Below are positions 1 to 7,721 of a DNA stretch of 24,091 nt, piece after piece (positions within the stretch are counted from its first letter, which is position 1; every line of letters begins with the position of its first letter). Origin of the DNA: SLRI01 sp036796215 (GTDB taxonomy: Bacteria > Pseudomonadota > Alphaproteobacteria > Geminicoccales > Geminicoccaceae); NCBI GenBank assembly GCA_036796215.1, contig DAIRDJ010000059.1, forward strand, positions 1 through 24,091. The letters are read 5' to 3'. The notes under the pieces are model-generated. The model saw only the letters and a list, made by a program, of their open reading frames with translations, did no database searches and had not been told where the DNA came from. Both the position numbers and the translations under genes were made by a program.

Positions 1-34
1 TGCGATTGCCTTGGGGTACTCGCTTCGACCAAAT

Positions 35-58
35 CTGCAAAAATTACAATTCTTGCAG
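35..58. repeat. 24-bp imperfect palindrome
   Basis: The arms CTGCAA (35-40) and TTGCAG (53-58) flank AATT-ac-AATT, giving a near-perfect palindrome with a single a/c mismatch pair. It lies in locally AT-rich sequence unlike the rest of the window. It could be a recombinase or transposase end, or a hairpin left by a lost element. No function can be assigned from sequence alone. Confidence 0.4.
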
Positions 59-88
59 TCGTTTAGTTGGGGTCGGCTCTCAGTGAAA

Positions 89-152
89 TGGCGGAGGGAA
101 GGGAACTGGGGTCGAACCGTCTCTCGTTTGTTTTCAATGGGTTGTGAGAGAC
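89..152 (-). other. tRNA 3'-end-like remnant and inverted repeat
   Basis: Read on the minus strand, this stretch has a GGTTCGA T-loop-like core and ends in CCGCCA, recalling the 3' end of a serine tRNA. The T-stem does not pair well and no matching acceptor 5' strand is seen upstream, so it is not a tRNA gene. An inverted repeat, GTCTCTC (119-125) and GAGAGAC (146-152), adjoins it. Such tRNA-3' fragments are common at integration sites (att), but that reading is only a guess. Confidence 0.25.
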
Positions 153-195
153 CATATGTCGCCAACGCTGATGGTCTGGAGAACCTGACAGCCCC

Positions 196-430
196 GGGGG
201 TGCAGATGTTCAGCAGCTCCTCGACGTTCTTCGTTCAGCGCAGGAACGGCGGCAACACCTTCGAGGTGAAGCGAATGCGCTCGCCGCCGGCGCCATCGCC
301 GCAGTCGCGCAGCATCGTGCGGCGTACCGAGATCGCGCCGAGGCCGGTCTGAATCTCGCGCTCGGGCGCGTGACCGTTGCGGATGAGCCGGCACCTGCCA
401 TGCTCATCCTCGAGTTCGGCGTGCGTCTGT
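196..430 (-). pseudogene. IS256-family transposase fragment, broken
   Basis: The minus-strand frame reads AELEDEHGRCRLIRNGHAPE, then REIQTGLGAISVRR and GGERIRFTSKVLPPFLR, followed by an in-frame TGA (235-237) and then TKNVEELL. This order matches the N-terminal third of IS256-type (mutator) transposases, whose usual text is like VRNGHxPEREIxTGIGPVxVxxPxxRDR...GExIRFTSxxLPPYxRRTKxxEELL. The in-frame TGA probably replaces a conserved Arg codon (CGA to TGA is one change). Similarity stops after EELL near 196, and the DDE catalytic core is absent, so this is a dead fragment. Upstream, toward 430, the frame runs into sequence I do not recognise, suggesting a junction with other mobile debris. Confidence 0.72.
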
Positions 431-1023
431 AAATGCCGAACGAAGATTCCCCACTTTTGGGATCGGCGATCAGCCGGGTTCAGGCATGGGCGGCCCCTTT
501 TGCGGTGGCCTGCCGCAGCGTTTGGGCGCCGGCGGTGGCGTGATGGCGGCGTGCGAGCGGGTGGGCTTGGGGATGAGACCGGTGTGGCCTCGCAGCCTTG
601 GCGCTGTAGCATTTGGAGAGTAAGGCCGAGGGAATCCGGATCGGGGCCCATGGGCCGCGTCGTCGTCCAGTCGTTGTCGTCCCGCTGACCGTCGAAGGGG
701 CAGCCCCGTTGTTCGAGCACTCGATCGATCCCAGGACTATCGAGCGCGCGTCGCCAGACGCCCGGCGGGCCTGTCCCGGCATCAACGAGCAGCGCAGCGC
801 CGAGGCCCATTGCCGGCTGTCGATGCCGTTTCGGATGACCCGCCGAGGTTGGTTGAACTCGCCCTGGACAGTGCCGCGGCTGGTCGAGGCGTTCGCCGCC
901 TTGCTCCAGCCTGTGAGCGATCCTGCGCTGCGCGTCGACGCCATCGATGCAGATCGCACGAGCAGCGGGCTCGTCGCCGCCGGGCGTGGGGTGTGACGCA
1001 CGACAAGGCGGAGAGGTAAGAGC
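431..1023. other. 593-bp stretch without a recognisable gene
   Basis: Open frames exist on both strands, for example + 613-996 and a long minus frame through 235-1251. Their translations are Arg/Pro-rich, lack recognisable motifs and look like chance frames in GC-rich DNA. The position beside a transposase fragment suggests decayed mobile-element DNA. The last bases hold the ribosome binding site (GGAGAGG) of the next gene. I see no PhoB-like repeat here. Confidence 0.5.
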
Positions 1024-2451
1024 GTGCAAGCCCTTTGGGAGGCCCTGGGGTCCCTCGCCGCGATCGACACGGCGCGGCTGACCGACGTCGACGTTGTCCT
1101 CCGCCTGATCCTCCAGGTCTTTCTCCTGGCCGGCTCCGCCTTCTTCTCGATGTCGGATACCGCGCTCTTCTCGCTCTCGCGGGTAAATCTGCAGCAGCTG
1201 CGCCAGCGTCGGCATCCGCAGGCCGACACGCTGCACGCTCTGCTCGACCATCCGCGCCAGCTGATCATCTCGATCCTCTGCGGCAACGAGCTCATCAACA
1301 TCGCGGCCTCCGTCAATCTCGCCAGCATTCTCCTCACGCTCTACGGTCGGCCGGAGGCGGCAGCACTCGCCAACATCCTGATCATGTTCCCGCTCTTGAT
1401 GCTCTGCTCAGAGGTGACGCCGAAGACCGTTGCGGTCAGCAACCCGATGCGGTTCGCGGCCGACGTCGTCGCCCGGCCGATCGCCGCCTGGGTCAAGATC
1501 GTGGCGCCGCTCAGAGTGGTCGTGCGCGCCGTCGCGGACCGTCTGACCTCACTGATCGTCGGGCACGAGCGCGCGGCAAAGAACATCCTCCGGGTCGACG
1601 AGTTCCGCACCCTGCTCGACGACGTGGCCGAGCGGGGCGAGGTCTCGGCCGTCGAACGCACGATCATCGACAATCTGCTCGCGGCCGACGATACGGAGAT
1701 CGTGCAGATCATGGTGCCGCGACCGCGCATCCGGTACCTGAGCGATGCCATGAGCATGCCCGAGATCTTCGAGGCGTTCCGCCGGTTCGAATACGCCCGG
1801 GTCCCGGTCTACCGCGAGAACCGTGACACGGTGATCGGCATCCTGCACGCCGAGGACGTGCTGCAGGCTGTGCTCTCCGGCCGCGAGCCGCGCGACATTT
1901 CGCTCGATGAGCTGCTGCGGCCGGCGCTGTTCGTCCCGCCGACCAAGCGGATCGTCGAACTCTTCGCCCTGCTCTCGGCCGAGGAGACCAATTGCGCCCT
2001 CGTGCTGAACGAGTTCGGCGGCATCGACGGCTTCGTCACGCTCAACGATTTCATCGGCTTCATCTTCGGTGACCTCGTTGCGAGCGACAGTCATCGGCCG
2101 ACCTATGTCGAGGAAAGCGCGCAGAGCTTTCTCGTCTCCGCCTCGATGCGGCTCGAGGCGTTCGATCGGCTCACCAATCTCGGCCTCACCGACAGCCGGA
2201 TGGCGACCATCGGCGGGGTCGTCTACCGGGTTCTCGATCGTGTCCCGGCCGCAGGGGATGCCGTCGACCTGCCGGGCTGCCGGGCGATCGTGGTCGAGAT
2301 GGACGGCAAGCGAATCTCGAAGCTGCGCATCACCAAGGCCGGGGCCACGAGCGGCGATGCGGCACCCGAAGCGACGGCCGAGGACAGCCGGGGCCCGAGC
2401 GGGCCGAACCTGCCGGCGCCGCGCCGCCAGCCCGAACAGCCGGAGGCTTGA
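1024..2451 (+). CDS. CNNM/CBS-domain membrane protein (CorB/HlyC family), copy 1
   Basis: A 475-residue protein of the CNNM (DUF21)-CBS-CorC_HlyC family, inner-membrane proteins linked to Mg2+/Co2+ transport or efflux and once annotated as hemolysins. Hydrophobic segments lie at about 25-42, 78-106, 112-128 and 150-175. The DUF21 marks are FFSMSDTALFSLSR (41-54), CGNELINIA (86-94) and SEVTPKTVAV (129-138), where many relatives have GEIxPK. A CBS pair follows at about 215-345 (VPRPRIRYL, RVPVYREN, LVLNEFGGIDGFVTLNDFIG), then a CorC_HlyC domain at about 360-445 and a Pro/Ala-rich tail. The start is GTG with GGAGAGG upstream. It is followed immediately by a second family member, so the two are probably co-transcribed and may form a hetero-oligomer. 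The transported ion cannot be read from sequence. Confidence 0.93.
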   Translation: MQALWEALGSLAAIDTARLTDVDVVLRLILQVFLLAGSAFFSMSDTALFSLSRVNLQQLRQRRHPQADTLHALLDHPRQLIISILCGNELINIAASVNLASILLTLYGRPEAAALANILIMFPLLMLCSEVTPKTVAVSNPMRFAADVVARPIAAWVKIVAPLRVVVRAVADRLTSLIVGHERAAKNILRVDEFRTLLDDVAERGEVSAVERTIIDNLLAADDTEIVQIMVPRPRIRYLSDAMSMPEIFEAFRRFEYARVPVYRENRDTVIGILHAEDVLQAVLSGREPRDISLDELLRPALFVPPTKRIVELFALLSAEETNCALVLNEFGGIDGFVTLNDFIGFIFGDLVASDSHRPTYVEESAQSFLVSASMRLEAFDRLTNLGLTDSRMATIGGVVYRVLDRVPAAGDAVDLPGCRAIVVEMDGKRISKLRITKAGATSGDAAPEATAEDSRGPSGPNLPAPRRQPEQPEA

Positions 2452-2456
2452 GCGTC

Positions 2457-3716
2457 ATGGACGGCTATGTCGCGATCCCGCTGATGATCGTCCTCCTGCT
2501 GCTCAAGGGCTTCTTCTCCGGCTCGGAGATCGCGCTGGTCAATGCCGACCGCCTGCATCTGCGGCACCGGGCGAGAAACGGCGAGCGCGGTGCGGAACTG
2601 GCGCTGGCGTCGCTCGCCAGGCCCGACCGGCTGCTGGCGACGACCCTCGTCGGCGGCAATCTCTCGACCATTGCCCTCACCACCGTCGGCACGTTCTTCA
2701 TGATCGCCCAGGTCGGCGACCAGCTGGGCGATCTGGTCGCCTTTCTCGTGTTCACCCCGCTCTTCCTCGTGCTCGGCGAGATCGTCCCGAAGAGCGTCTA
2801 CCAGCAGTCGTCCGATCGGCTGGTGCCGATCATCATCTATCCGCTGCGCTTCTTCGGTTTCGTCTTCGCGCCGGTGATCGCGACCTTCTCGTTCATCGCC
2901 CGGCAGGTGGCCCGGCTGGTCGGCGGCACGGCCGGCGATGTCGCCATGGCGAGCCGCGAGCAGCTCGAGCAGGTCGTGCGCCTCGCCGAGCAGAGTACGA
3001 CCGCCGCCGCCTTCGATCGCGGCCGGGTCCGGCGGGTCATCAGCTTTGCCCGGGTCTCGGCCGGCGAGGCGATGATCCCGATCGCCGAAGTGGTGGCGGT
3101 CGCCAAGGATACGCCGATCCGTTCGGCGATCCGCATGGCGCTCGACCGGCAGATCTACCGGCTTCCGGTCTTCGACGGCAGCACCAGCAACGTCGTCGGC
3201 CTGTTTCGCCTGGACGCCTGGCGCGTTCTCGCCGGCAGGGACCTCGATGCACCGGTCGAGCAGGCGTCGCAGCCGGCGTTCTTCGCGCCGACGACGCAGC
3301 CGCTCTCGACCCTGTTGCCGGAGCTCCTGCATCGCGAGGAGCAGCTCGTGGTCGTGGTCGACGAGTACGGCTCGGCCGTCGGCATCATCACCCTCAACGA
3401 CGTCGTCAAGAACGTGCTCGGCGCCGAGGAGCGGCTGCGCGGCACCGGCGAGGTCGGGGCCGGACGGGGGCGGGCCCGTGTCGATCAGGCGGACGGCAGC
3501 ATCGTGCTCGACCCGCATCTGCCGATCGTCGACTTCAACGAGCTGGTCGGCGCCCAGCTGCCGACCGGCGAGGCGTCGACGCTCGCGGGCTATCTTCTCA
3601 GCCGCTTTCAGCGGCTGCCGGCAGCGGGCGACACGCTCACGGCCGGTGGCTGCCGCTTCACCGTCGAGGCGGTGAACAACCGCACGATCACGAGTGTGCG
3701 CGTCGGCACCGGCTGA
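2457..3716 (+). CDS. CNNM/CBS-domain membrane protein (CorB/HlyC family), copy 2
   Basis: A 419-residue paralogue of the preceding gene. CNNM hydrophobic segments lie at about 4-24, 59-85, 91-108 and 121-150, with the family marks GFFSGSEIALVNADR (18-32), GGNLSTIAL and LGEIVPKSVY (106-115). A CBS pair follows at about 200-325 (VVVVDEYGSAVGIITLNDVV near its end), then CorC_HlyC at about 340-419. I chose ATG 2457 because GGAGG (2442-2446) is well placed for it; an in-frame TTG at 2448 overlaps the upstream stop and sits too close to that site. The spacing of a few bases from copy 1 indicates a two-gene operon. The gene ends only 17 bp before the convergent operon end at 3734, with no obvious terminator between them. 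Confidence 0.93.
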   Translation: MDGYVAIPLMIVLLLLKGFFSGSEIALVNADRLHLRHRARNGERGAELALASLARPDRLLATTLVGGNLSTIALTTVGTFFMIAQVGDQLGDLVAFLVFTPLFLVLGEIVPKSVYQQSSDRLVPIIIYPLRFFGFVFAPVIATFSFIARQVARLVGGTAGDVAMASREQLEQVVRLAEQSTTAAAFDRGRVRRVISFARVSAGEAMIPIAEVVAVAKDTPIRSAIRMALDRQIYRLPVFDGSTSNVVGLFRLDAWRVLAGRDLDAPVEQASQPAFFAPTTQPLSTLLPELLHREEQLVVVVDEYGSAVGIITLNDVVKNVLGAEERLRGTGEVGAGRGRARVDQADGSIVLDPHLPIVDFNELVGAQLPTGEASTLAGYLLSRFQRLPAAGDTLTAGGCRFTVEAVNNRTITSVRVGTG

Positions 3717-3733
3717 CTGCAGTGCCCCTGCCT

Positions 3734-4034
3734 TCAGCCGCGGACCTTGGGCACCGCGACGACGAGCTTGCCCGCGCTCACCTCGGTCGGCTCGAGCCGG
3801 TTTTCCGGGTCGTGCTCGCGCAGCCACGCGGCGGCCGCGGCGTTGGAGTCCTCGGCCATCGCCGCGGTCGAGAAGACGCTCACCGTGGTCAGCGTGCCGT
3901 CGCCGCCGTCGATCGCATAATAGGCGACGAAGCCTGGCGACCGCTCGAGCCGTGGCACGAACTGGAGCTCGATGTCGCGGCACAACGCATTCACCGACGG
4001 CACGTTCCGATAGCGGCGGACGCTGACGAACATG
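3734..4034 (-). CDS. small ABM-like (dimeric alpha-beta barrel) protein, function unknown
   Basis: About 100 residues beginning MFVSVRRYRNV, with SPGFVAYYAIDGGDGTLTTV in the middle and AEDSNAAAAAWLREHDPENR after it. This resembles short antibiotic-biosynthesis-monooxygenase-like proteins, which form dimeric ferredoxin-like barrels; most have no assigned substrate. The frame is open further upstream, but ATG 4034 has GGAG at a good distance and begins the conserved part, whereas a longer start would run into the gene before it. It lies 12 bp after the hbd stop and is the last gene of the long minus-strand operon, so it probably shares its regulation. No catalytic residue can be named. Confidence 0.75.
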
Positions 4035-4046
4035 GATGGCTCCGTC

Positions 4047-4898
4047 TCAGCCGTAGGTGAAGAAGCCGCGGCCGGTCTTGCGGCCGAGATAGCCGGCATC
4101 GACCATCTGCTTGAGCAGCGGGCTCGGCCGGTATTTCGGATCGTCGAAGCCGGTGTAGAGCGTGCTCATGATGTCGAGGACGATGTCGAGACCGATGAGG
4201 TCGCCGAGCGCCAGCGGGCCCATCGGATGGTTGGCGCCGAGCTTGAGCATCTCGTCGACGTCCTCGGGCGCCGCCAATCCTTCGTAGACGCAATTGATCG
4301 CCTCGTTGATCAACGGCACCAAGACCCGGTTGACGACGAAACCGTAGCTGTCCTTGGAGACCCGCGGCGTCTTGCCGATTGCCCTGGTGATCTCGATGAT
4401 CCGCGCGCAGGTCGCGTCGCTCGTCTGCAACGCCCGGATCACCTCGACCAGTTGCATCAACGGCACCGGATTGAAGAAGTGCATGCCGATGACACGCTCG
4501 GGACGCGCCGAGGCGGCGGCGAGCCGGGTGAGCGAGATCGATGAGGTATTGGAGGCGAAGATCGTCGTCGCGGCACACACCTCGTCGAGCTGGCCGAGCA
4601 CCTTGCCCTTGATCTCGATGCTCTCGACGATTGCCTCGACCACCAGCTCGCGGTCGGCGAATGCGGCAAGGCTGGTGGTGGTCTGCACGCGGTCCAACCC
4701 GGCTTTGGCGTCAGCCGCTGTGATGCGGTCTTTGGCCACCAATCGCGCGAGGCTCTTCGCGATCGCGCCACGCCCGGCTTCGAGCGATCTCTCGCTGATG
4801 TCCTGCATGATCACCGAGTAGCCGTGCATGGCGAATGTCTGGGCGATGCCGTTGCCCATGGTGCCGGCGCCGACGACGCCGATCTTCGTCATGGTCAT
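4047..4898 (-). CDS. hbd: 3-hydroxybutyryl-CoA dehydrogenase
   Basis: A 283-residue soluble enzyme that interconverts (S)-3-hydroxybutyryl-CoA and acetoacetyl-CoA with NAD(P). The N-terminal Rossmann motif is GVVGAGTMGNGIAQ, SNTSSISLTRLA follows, the catalytic His sits in GMHFFNPVPLM, and the C-terminal dimerisation domain carries NRVLVPLINEAI and GANHPMGPLALGDLIGLD. Length is normal for the single-function family. ATG 4898 is preferred because AGGAGA stands seven bases upstream; an upstream extension to 4949 has no family similarity. It follows atoA by about 40 bp, which places acetoacetyl-CoA, the product of the CoA-transferase, next to an enzyme that uses it. It could equally be named fadB2 or paaH; the exact chain-length preference is not visible. 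Confidence 0.93.
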   Translation of the reverse strand: MTMTKIGVVGAGTMGNGIAQTFAMHGYSVIMQDISERSLEAGRGAIAKSLARLVAKDRITAADAKAGLDRVQTTTSLAAFADRELVVEAIVESIEIKGKVLGQLDEVCAATTIFASNTSSISLTRLAAASARPERVIGMHFFNPVPLMQLVEVIRALQTSDATCARIIEITRAIGKTPRVSKDSYGFVVNRVLVPLINEAINCVYEGLAAPEDVDEMLKLGANHPMGPLALGDLIGLDIVLDIMSTLYTGFDDPKYRPSPLLKQMVDAGYLGRKTGRGFFTYG

Positions 4899-4938
4899 GG
4901 ACGGTCTCCTCTCCTGCGCTTGCGAACCGGCGCCAGGC

Positions 4939-5595
4939 TCAGGCCGCAAGTTTCATTTCTGGAACGTCGCCGGGGATCAGGAGCTCGGCTGCCGTGGCCG
5001 CGCGGATCTCGTCGACACTGACGCCGGGTGCCCGCTCGCGCAGGACGAGCCCGTCGGCGGTGGGCTCGAGCACGGCGAGTTCGGTTACGACCAGGCTCAC
5101 CGGCCGCTCGGCGGTCAGCGGCAAGGTGCATTCGGGCACGATCTTCGAGGTACCCCGGTTGGTGTGCGTCATCGCTACGACCACCCGCTTGGCACCGGTC
5201 ACGAGGTCCATCGCACCGCCCATGCCCGGCACCATCTTGCCCGGGATCATCCAGTTGGCGAGCCTGCCGCGGCCGTCGAGCTGCAGCCCGCCGAGCACGG
5301 TCATGTCGAGATGACCGCCGCGGATCAGGCCGAAGGAGAAGGCGCTGTCGAAGGCCACCGCACCGGGCAGTGCCGTGATGAAGGCGCCGCCTGCATCAGT
5401 CAGATGCGGGTCCTCCATGCCCTCGGGCGGCCGGGCACCCATGCCGATCAGCCCGTTCTCGGACTGGAAGTAGACGGTCATGCCGAAGGGCACATGGTTG
5501 GCCACCTCGGTCGGCATGCCGATGCCGAGATTGACCAGCATGCCATCGCGCAGTTCGCGCGCGATGCGCTTGACGATGACGTCCTTGGCGTCCAT
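4939..5595 (-). CDS. atoA: acetoacetate/acyl CoA-transferase, subunit beta
   Basis: A 218-residue class I CoA-transferase beta subunit. It starts MDAKDVIVKRIARELRDG, very close to Escherichia coli AtoA in my memory of it, then LGIGMPTEVANHVP, QSENGLIGMG with the catalytic Glu, GLIRGGHLDMTVLGGLQ and VPGMGGAMDLVTGAKRVVVA. The enzyme moves CoA between acetyl- or succinyl-CoA and acetoacetate or short fatty acids. Its ATG shares one base with the TGA of the alpha subunit (TGATG), so translation is coupled, as expected for an obligate heteromer. Succinyl-CoA:3-oxoacid transferase (ScoB) is the alternative name; the AtoA-like reading is favoured by the text of both subunits. An apparent in-frame extension to 5718 is only overlap with atoD. 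Confidence 0.92.
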   Translation of the reverse strand: MDAKDVIVKRIARELRDGMLVNLGIGMPTEVANHVPFGMTVYFQSENGLIGMGARPPEGMEDPHLTDAGGAFITALPGAVAFDSAFSFGLIRGGHLDMTVLGGLQLDGRGRLANWMIPGKMVPGMGGAMDLVTGAKRVVVAMTHTNRGTSKIVPECTLPLTAERPVSLVVTELAVLEPTADGLVLRERAPGVSVDEIRAATAAELLIPGDVPEMKLAA

Positions 5596-6248
5596 CAGGC
5601 GGCCCTCGCTACCAGGACATCGACCACAACACCGGGCACGCCCACAGCGTCCGGCGGCAGGACCCCGAGCGGCACGAACATGTCGGGCTCGACGATCACC
5701 GTCTCGGCGGCGAGACACATGATCGGGTTGAAGTTCCGGGCCGTCAGGGTGAAGTCGAGATTGCCGTTGTAGTCGGCGCGGTGCGCCGAGATGATCGCGA
5801 CATCGGCGGCGAGCGGCTCCTCGAGGAGGAAGGTGCGCCCGTTGACCTCGACCGTCCGCTTGCCCTCGGCCGCGAGCGTGCCGATGCCGGTCGGCGTCAG
5901 CACCCCGCCTAGGCCGTAGCCGGCGGCGCGGATGCGCTCGGCGAGCGTGCCTTGCGGCACAAGTTGCACCTCGAGCCAGCCCTCGATCATCAGCTTTTGT
6001 GTCACGGGGTTGGTGCCGATATGCGAGGTGATCACCTTGCTGACACAGCCGGCGTCGATCAGTTTGCCGATCGCCCTGCCGGGCCGCGCCGTGTCGTTGC
6101 CGATTATCGTCAGATCACGCTTGTCCTGCCGGACCATCTCGTCGATGACCCGGAGCGGCGAGCCCACGCCCATGAAGCCACCGAACATGACGGTGGCGCC
6201 ATCGGGAATCATCCGCACCGCCTTCTCGACACCGATTGCCTGCTTCAC
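5595..6248 (-). CDS. atoD: acetoacetate/acyl CoA-transferase, subunit alpha
   Basis: A 217-residue class I CoA-transferase alpha subunit. Marks include VMFGGFMGVGSPLRVIDEM, TSHIGTNPVTQK, VPQGTLAERIRAAGYGLGG, LTPTGIGTLAAEGK and ARNFNPIMCLAA, which parallel E. coli AtoD closely. It starts at GTG 6248 with GGGAGAAG upstream. It sits 31 bp after the phosphotransacetylase stop and overlaps atoA by one base. With Pta and AckA nearby, the pair could link acetoacetate and acetate pools to acetyl-CoA; this is inference from context. Substrate range is not determined by the sequence. Confidence 0.92.
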   Translation of the reverse strand: MKQAIGVEKAVRMIPDGATVMFGGFMGVGSPLRVIDEMVRQDKRDLTIIGNDTARPGRAIGKLIDAGCVSKVITSHIGTNPVTQKLMIEGWLEVQLVPQGTLAERIRAAGYGLGGVLTPTGIGTLAAEGKRTVEVNGRTFLLEEPLAADVAIISAHRADYNGNLDFTLTARNFNPIMCLAAETVIVEPDMFVPLGVLPPDAVGVPGVVVDVLVARAA

Positions 6249-6279
6249 CGTCGCTTCTCCCTCGTTGCCGGCCTCGACG

Positions 6280-7692
6280 TCAGGCAGCAGCCGCTCGTGG
6301 TGGGGCCTTTATCAGCGGGCGGCCGTCACGCTTATAGGCGTGATAGAGCTGCGCCATGGCGCAGGACGCGAGCCTGGCCTGCTCGTCGTCGGCCCGGCTG
6401 GTGAGCATCACCGGCACCTTGAGGCCGCAAACCAGTCCGGCCGCATCGGCATTGGCAACGAAGGTCAGCTCCTTGGCCAGCATGTTACCGGCCTCGAGGT
6501 TCGGCACGATCAGGATGTCGGCCCGGCCGGCGACCAGCGAGCGAATGCCCTTGGTCTTGGCCGCCTCGACGTCCATGGCATTGTCCATGGCGAGCGGCCC
6601 GTCGACGATGCCGCCCGTGATTTGCCCGCGGTCTGCCATCTTCGAAAGGATCGCCGCGTCGAGGGTCGAGGGAATGGCCGGGTTGACCGTCTCGACCGCC
6701 GAGAGGATGCCGACCTTGGGCAGCTCGAGACCGAGCGAAAGGCCGACATCGATGGCGTTCTGGACGATGTCGACCTTCGTTTCGAGATCCGGGCTGATGT
6801 TGATTGCGGCGTCGCTGATGATCAAGAGGTTCGCGAGACCCGGCACGTCGAGGATGAAGCAGTGGCTGACCCGACGCGTCGTCCTGAGGCCGCTGCTCTT
6901 CGACAGCACGGCCCTGAGAATCTCGTCCGAGTGGATGTTGCCCTTCATGATGGCATCGGCGCGGCCGTCATTGACCAGGGCCACGGCACGCATCGGCGTC
7001 TCGTGCGGGTCGTCCACATGGATGATCTCGATGCCGGTGAGGTCGCTGCCGAGCGCTTGGGCGGCGGCACAAATCTTCGCCTGGTCGCCGACCAGGATCG
7101 GCTGGATCAGCCCTTCCCGGTAGGAAAGCATGGCGCCGCCGAGCGAGTTGTCGTCGTTCGGGCAGACCACCGCGGTGCGCATCGGCTCGATGCCGTCGAG
7201 CGAGGCGATCACCCGCTTGAAGTGCTGGTGCGGCCGGACGAACAGCTCCGGCAGGTCGACGTCGATCTCCAGCTTCTCGGCAGGCGCAAATACCTCGGCC
7301 TTGCCGTAGGCGATCTGCTCGCCGCGCTGATTGGTCAGGCTGCAGTCGAAGACGACGAGGCGATCCGCCCGCTTCTCGGCGGCAACCACCTCGATGACGA
7401 GCTCGTCACCGACATGCGCGCGGCCATCGAACTCAAGGTGCTGCGACTTGTAGAGCGTGCCGATGCCCGGCAGCACGTTGCCGAGCACCGCCGAGAACAG
7501 CGAGCCGGCCCACATGCTGGGTGCCACGGTCTCGCTGCCCTCGGTCGGCATATCGCCGGTCTTCGGCAGGTGCAACGGGTTGAGGTTGCCCGAGGCGTGC
7601 GCGAAGATGATGAGGTCGTTCTCGGTGCACAAGCGGCGCAGCTCGGCACGGTCGCCGATCTGGATCTCGTCATAGGTCTTGTTCTGGGTCAT
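6280..7692 (-). CDS. pta: MaoC-like hydratase / phosphate acyltransferase fusion (Pta type)
   Basis: A 470-residue two-domain protein. Residues about 1-145 are a MaoC hot-dog domain with FAHASGNLNPLHLPK (about 30-44). Residues about 165-460 are a phosphate acetyl/butyryltransferase domain, with NDDNSLGGAMLSYREGLIQ, DGRADAIMKGNIHSDEILRA, RRVSHCFILDVPG, GLELPKVGILSAVETVNP and LVAGRADILIVPNLEAGN. Such fusions are annotated as bifunctional enoyl-CoA hydratase/phosphate acetyltransferase; the C-terminal part makes acyl-phosphate from acyl-CoA. The hydratase motif normally reads D-x-N-P-x-H, but here the first position is Asn (N36) with His41 kept, so hydratase activity is doubtful. The partner kinase is ackA at 13.6 kb on the other strand. 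Start ATG 7692 has a modest CGGGAA site. Acetyl versus butyryl preference is not visible. Confidence 0.9.
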   Translation of the reverse strand: MTQNKTYDEIQIGDRAELRRLCTENDLIIFAHASGNLNPLHLPKTGDMPTEGSETVAPSMWAGSLFSAVLGNVLPGIGTLYKSQHLEFDGRAHVGDELVIEVVAAEKRADRLVVFDCSLTNQRGEQIAYGKAEVFAPAEKLEIDVDLPELFVRPHQHFKRVIASLDGIEPMRTAVVCPNDDNSLGGAMLSYREGLIQPILVGDQAKICAAAQALGSDLTGIEIIHVDDPHETPMRAVALVNDGRADAIMKGNIHSDEILRAVLSKSSGLRTTRRVSHCFILDVPGLANLLIISDAAINISPDLETKVDIVQNAIDVGLSLGLELPKVGILSAVETVNPAIPSTLDAAILSKMADRGQITGGIVDGPLAMDNAMDVEAAKTKGIRSLVAGRADILIVPNLEAGNMLAKELTFVANADAAGLVCGLKVPVMLTSRADDEQARLASCAMAQLYHAYKRDGRPLIKAPPRAAAA

Positions 7693-7721
7693 GCGGCGGG
7701 TTCCCGAAGCGAGGCAGGACG

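Noticed and set aside
89..180. A complete tRNA-Ser gene on the minus strand
   Set aside because: Only the 3' end resembles one; the acceptor 5' strand and a pairing T-stem are absent.
613..996. + strand open frame of 127 codons before the CNNM gene
   Set aside because: No recognisable motif, no clear ribosome binding site, and similar chance frames exist on the opposite strand.
235..1251. Long minus-strand open frame (338 codons)
   Set aside because: Only its last 65 or so codons match a known family (IS256 transposase); the rest is low-information Arg/Pro/Gly text that overlaps the start of a convincing + strand gene.
3717..3733. Bidirectional terminator between the convergent CNNM and ABM-like genes
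   Set aside because: Only 17 bp are available and no stem with a T-run is visible.
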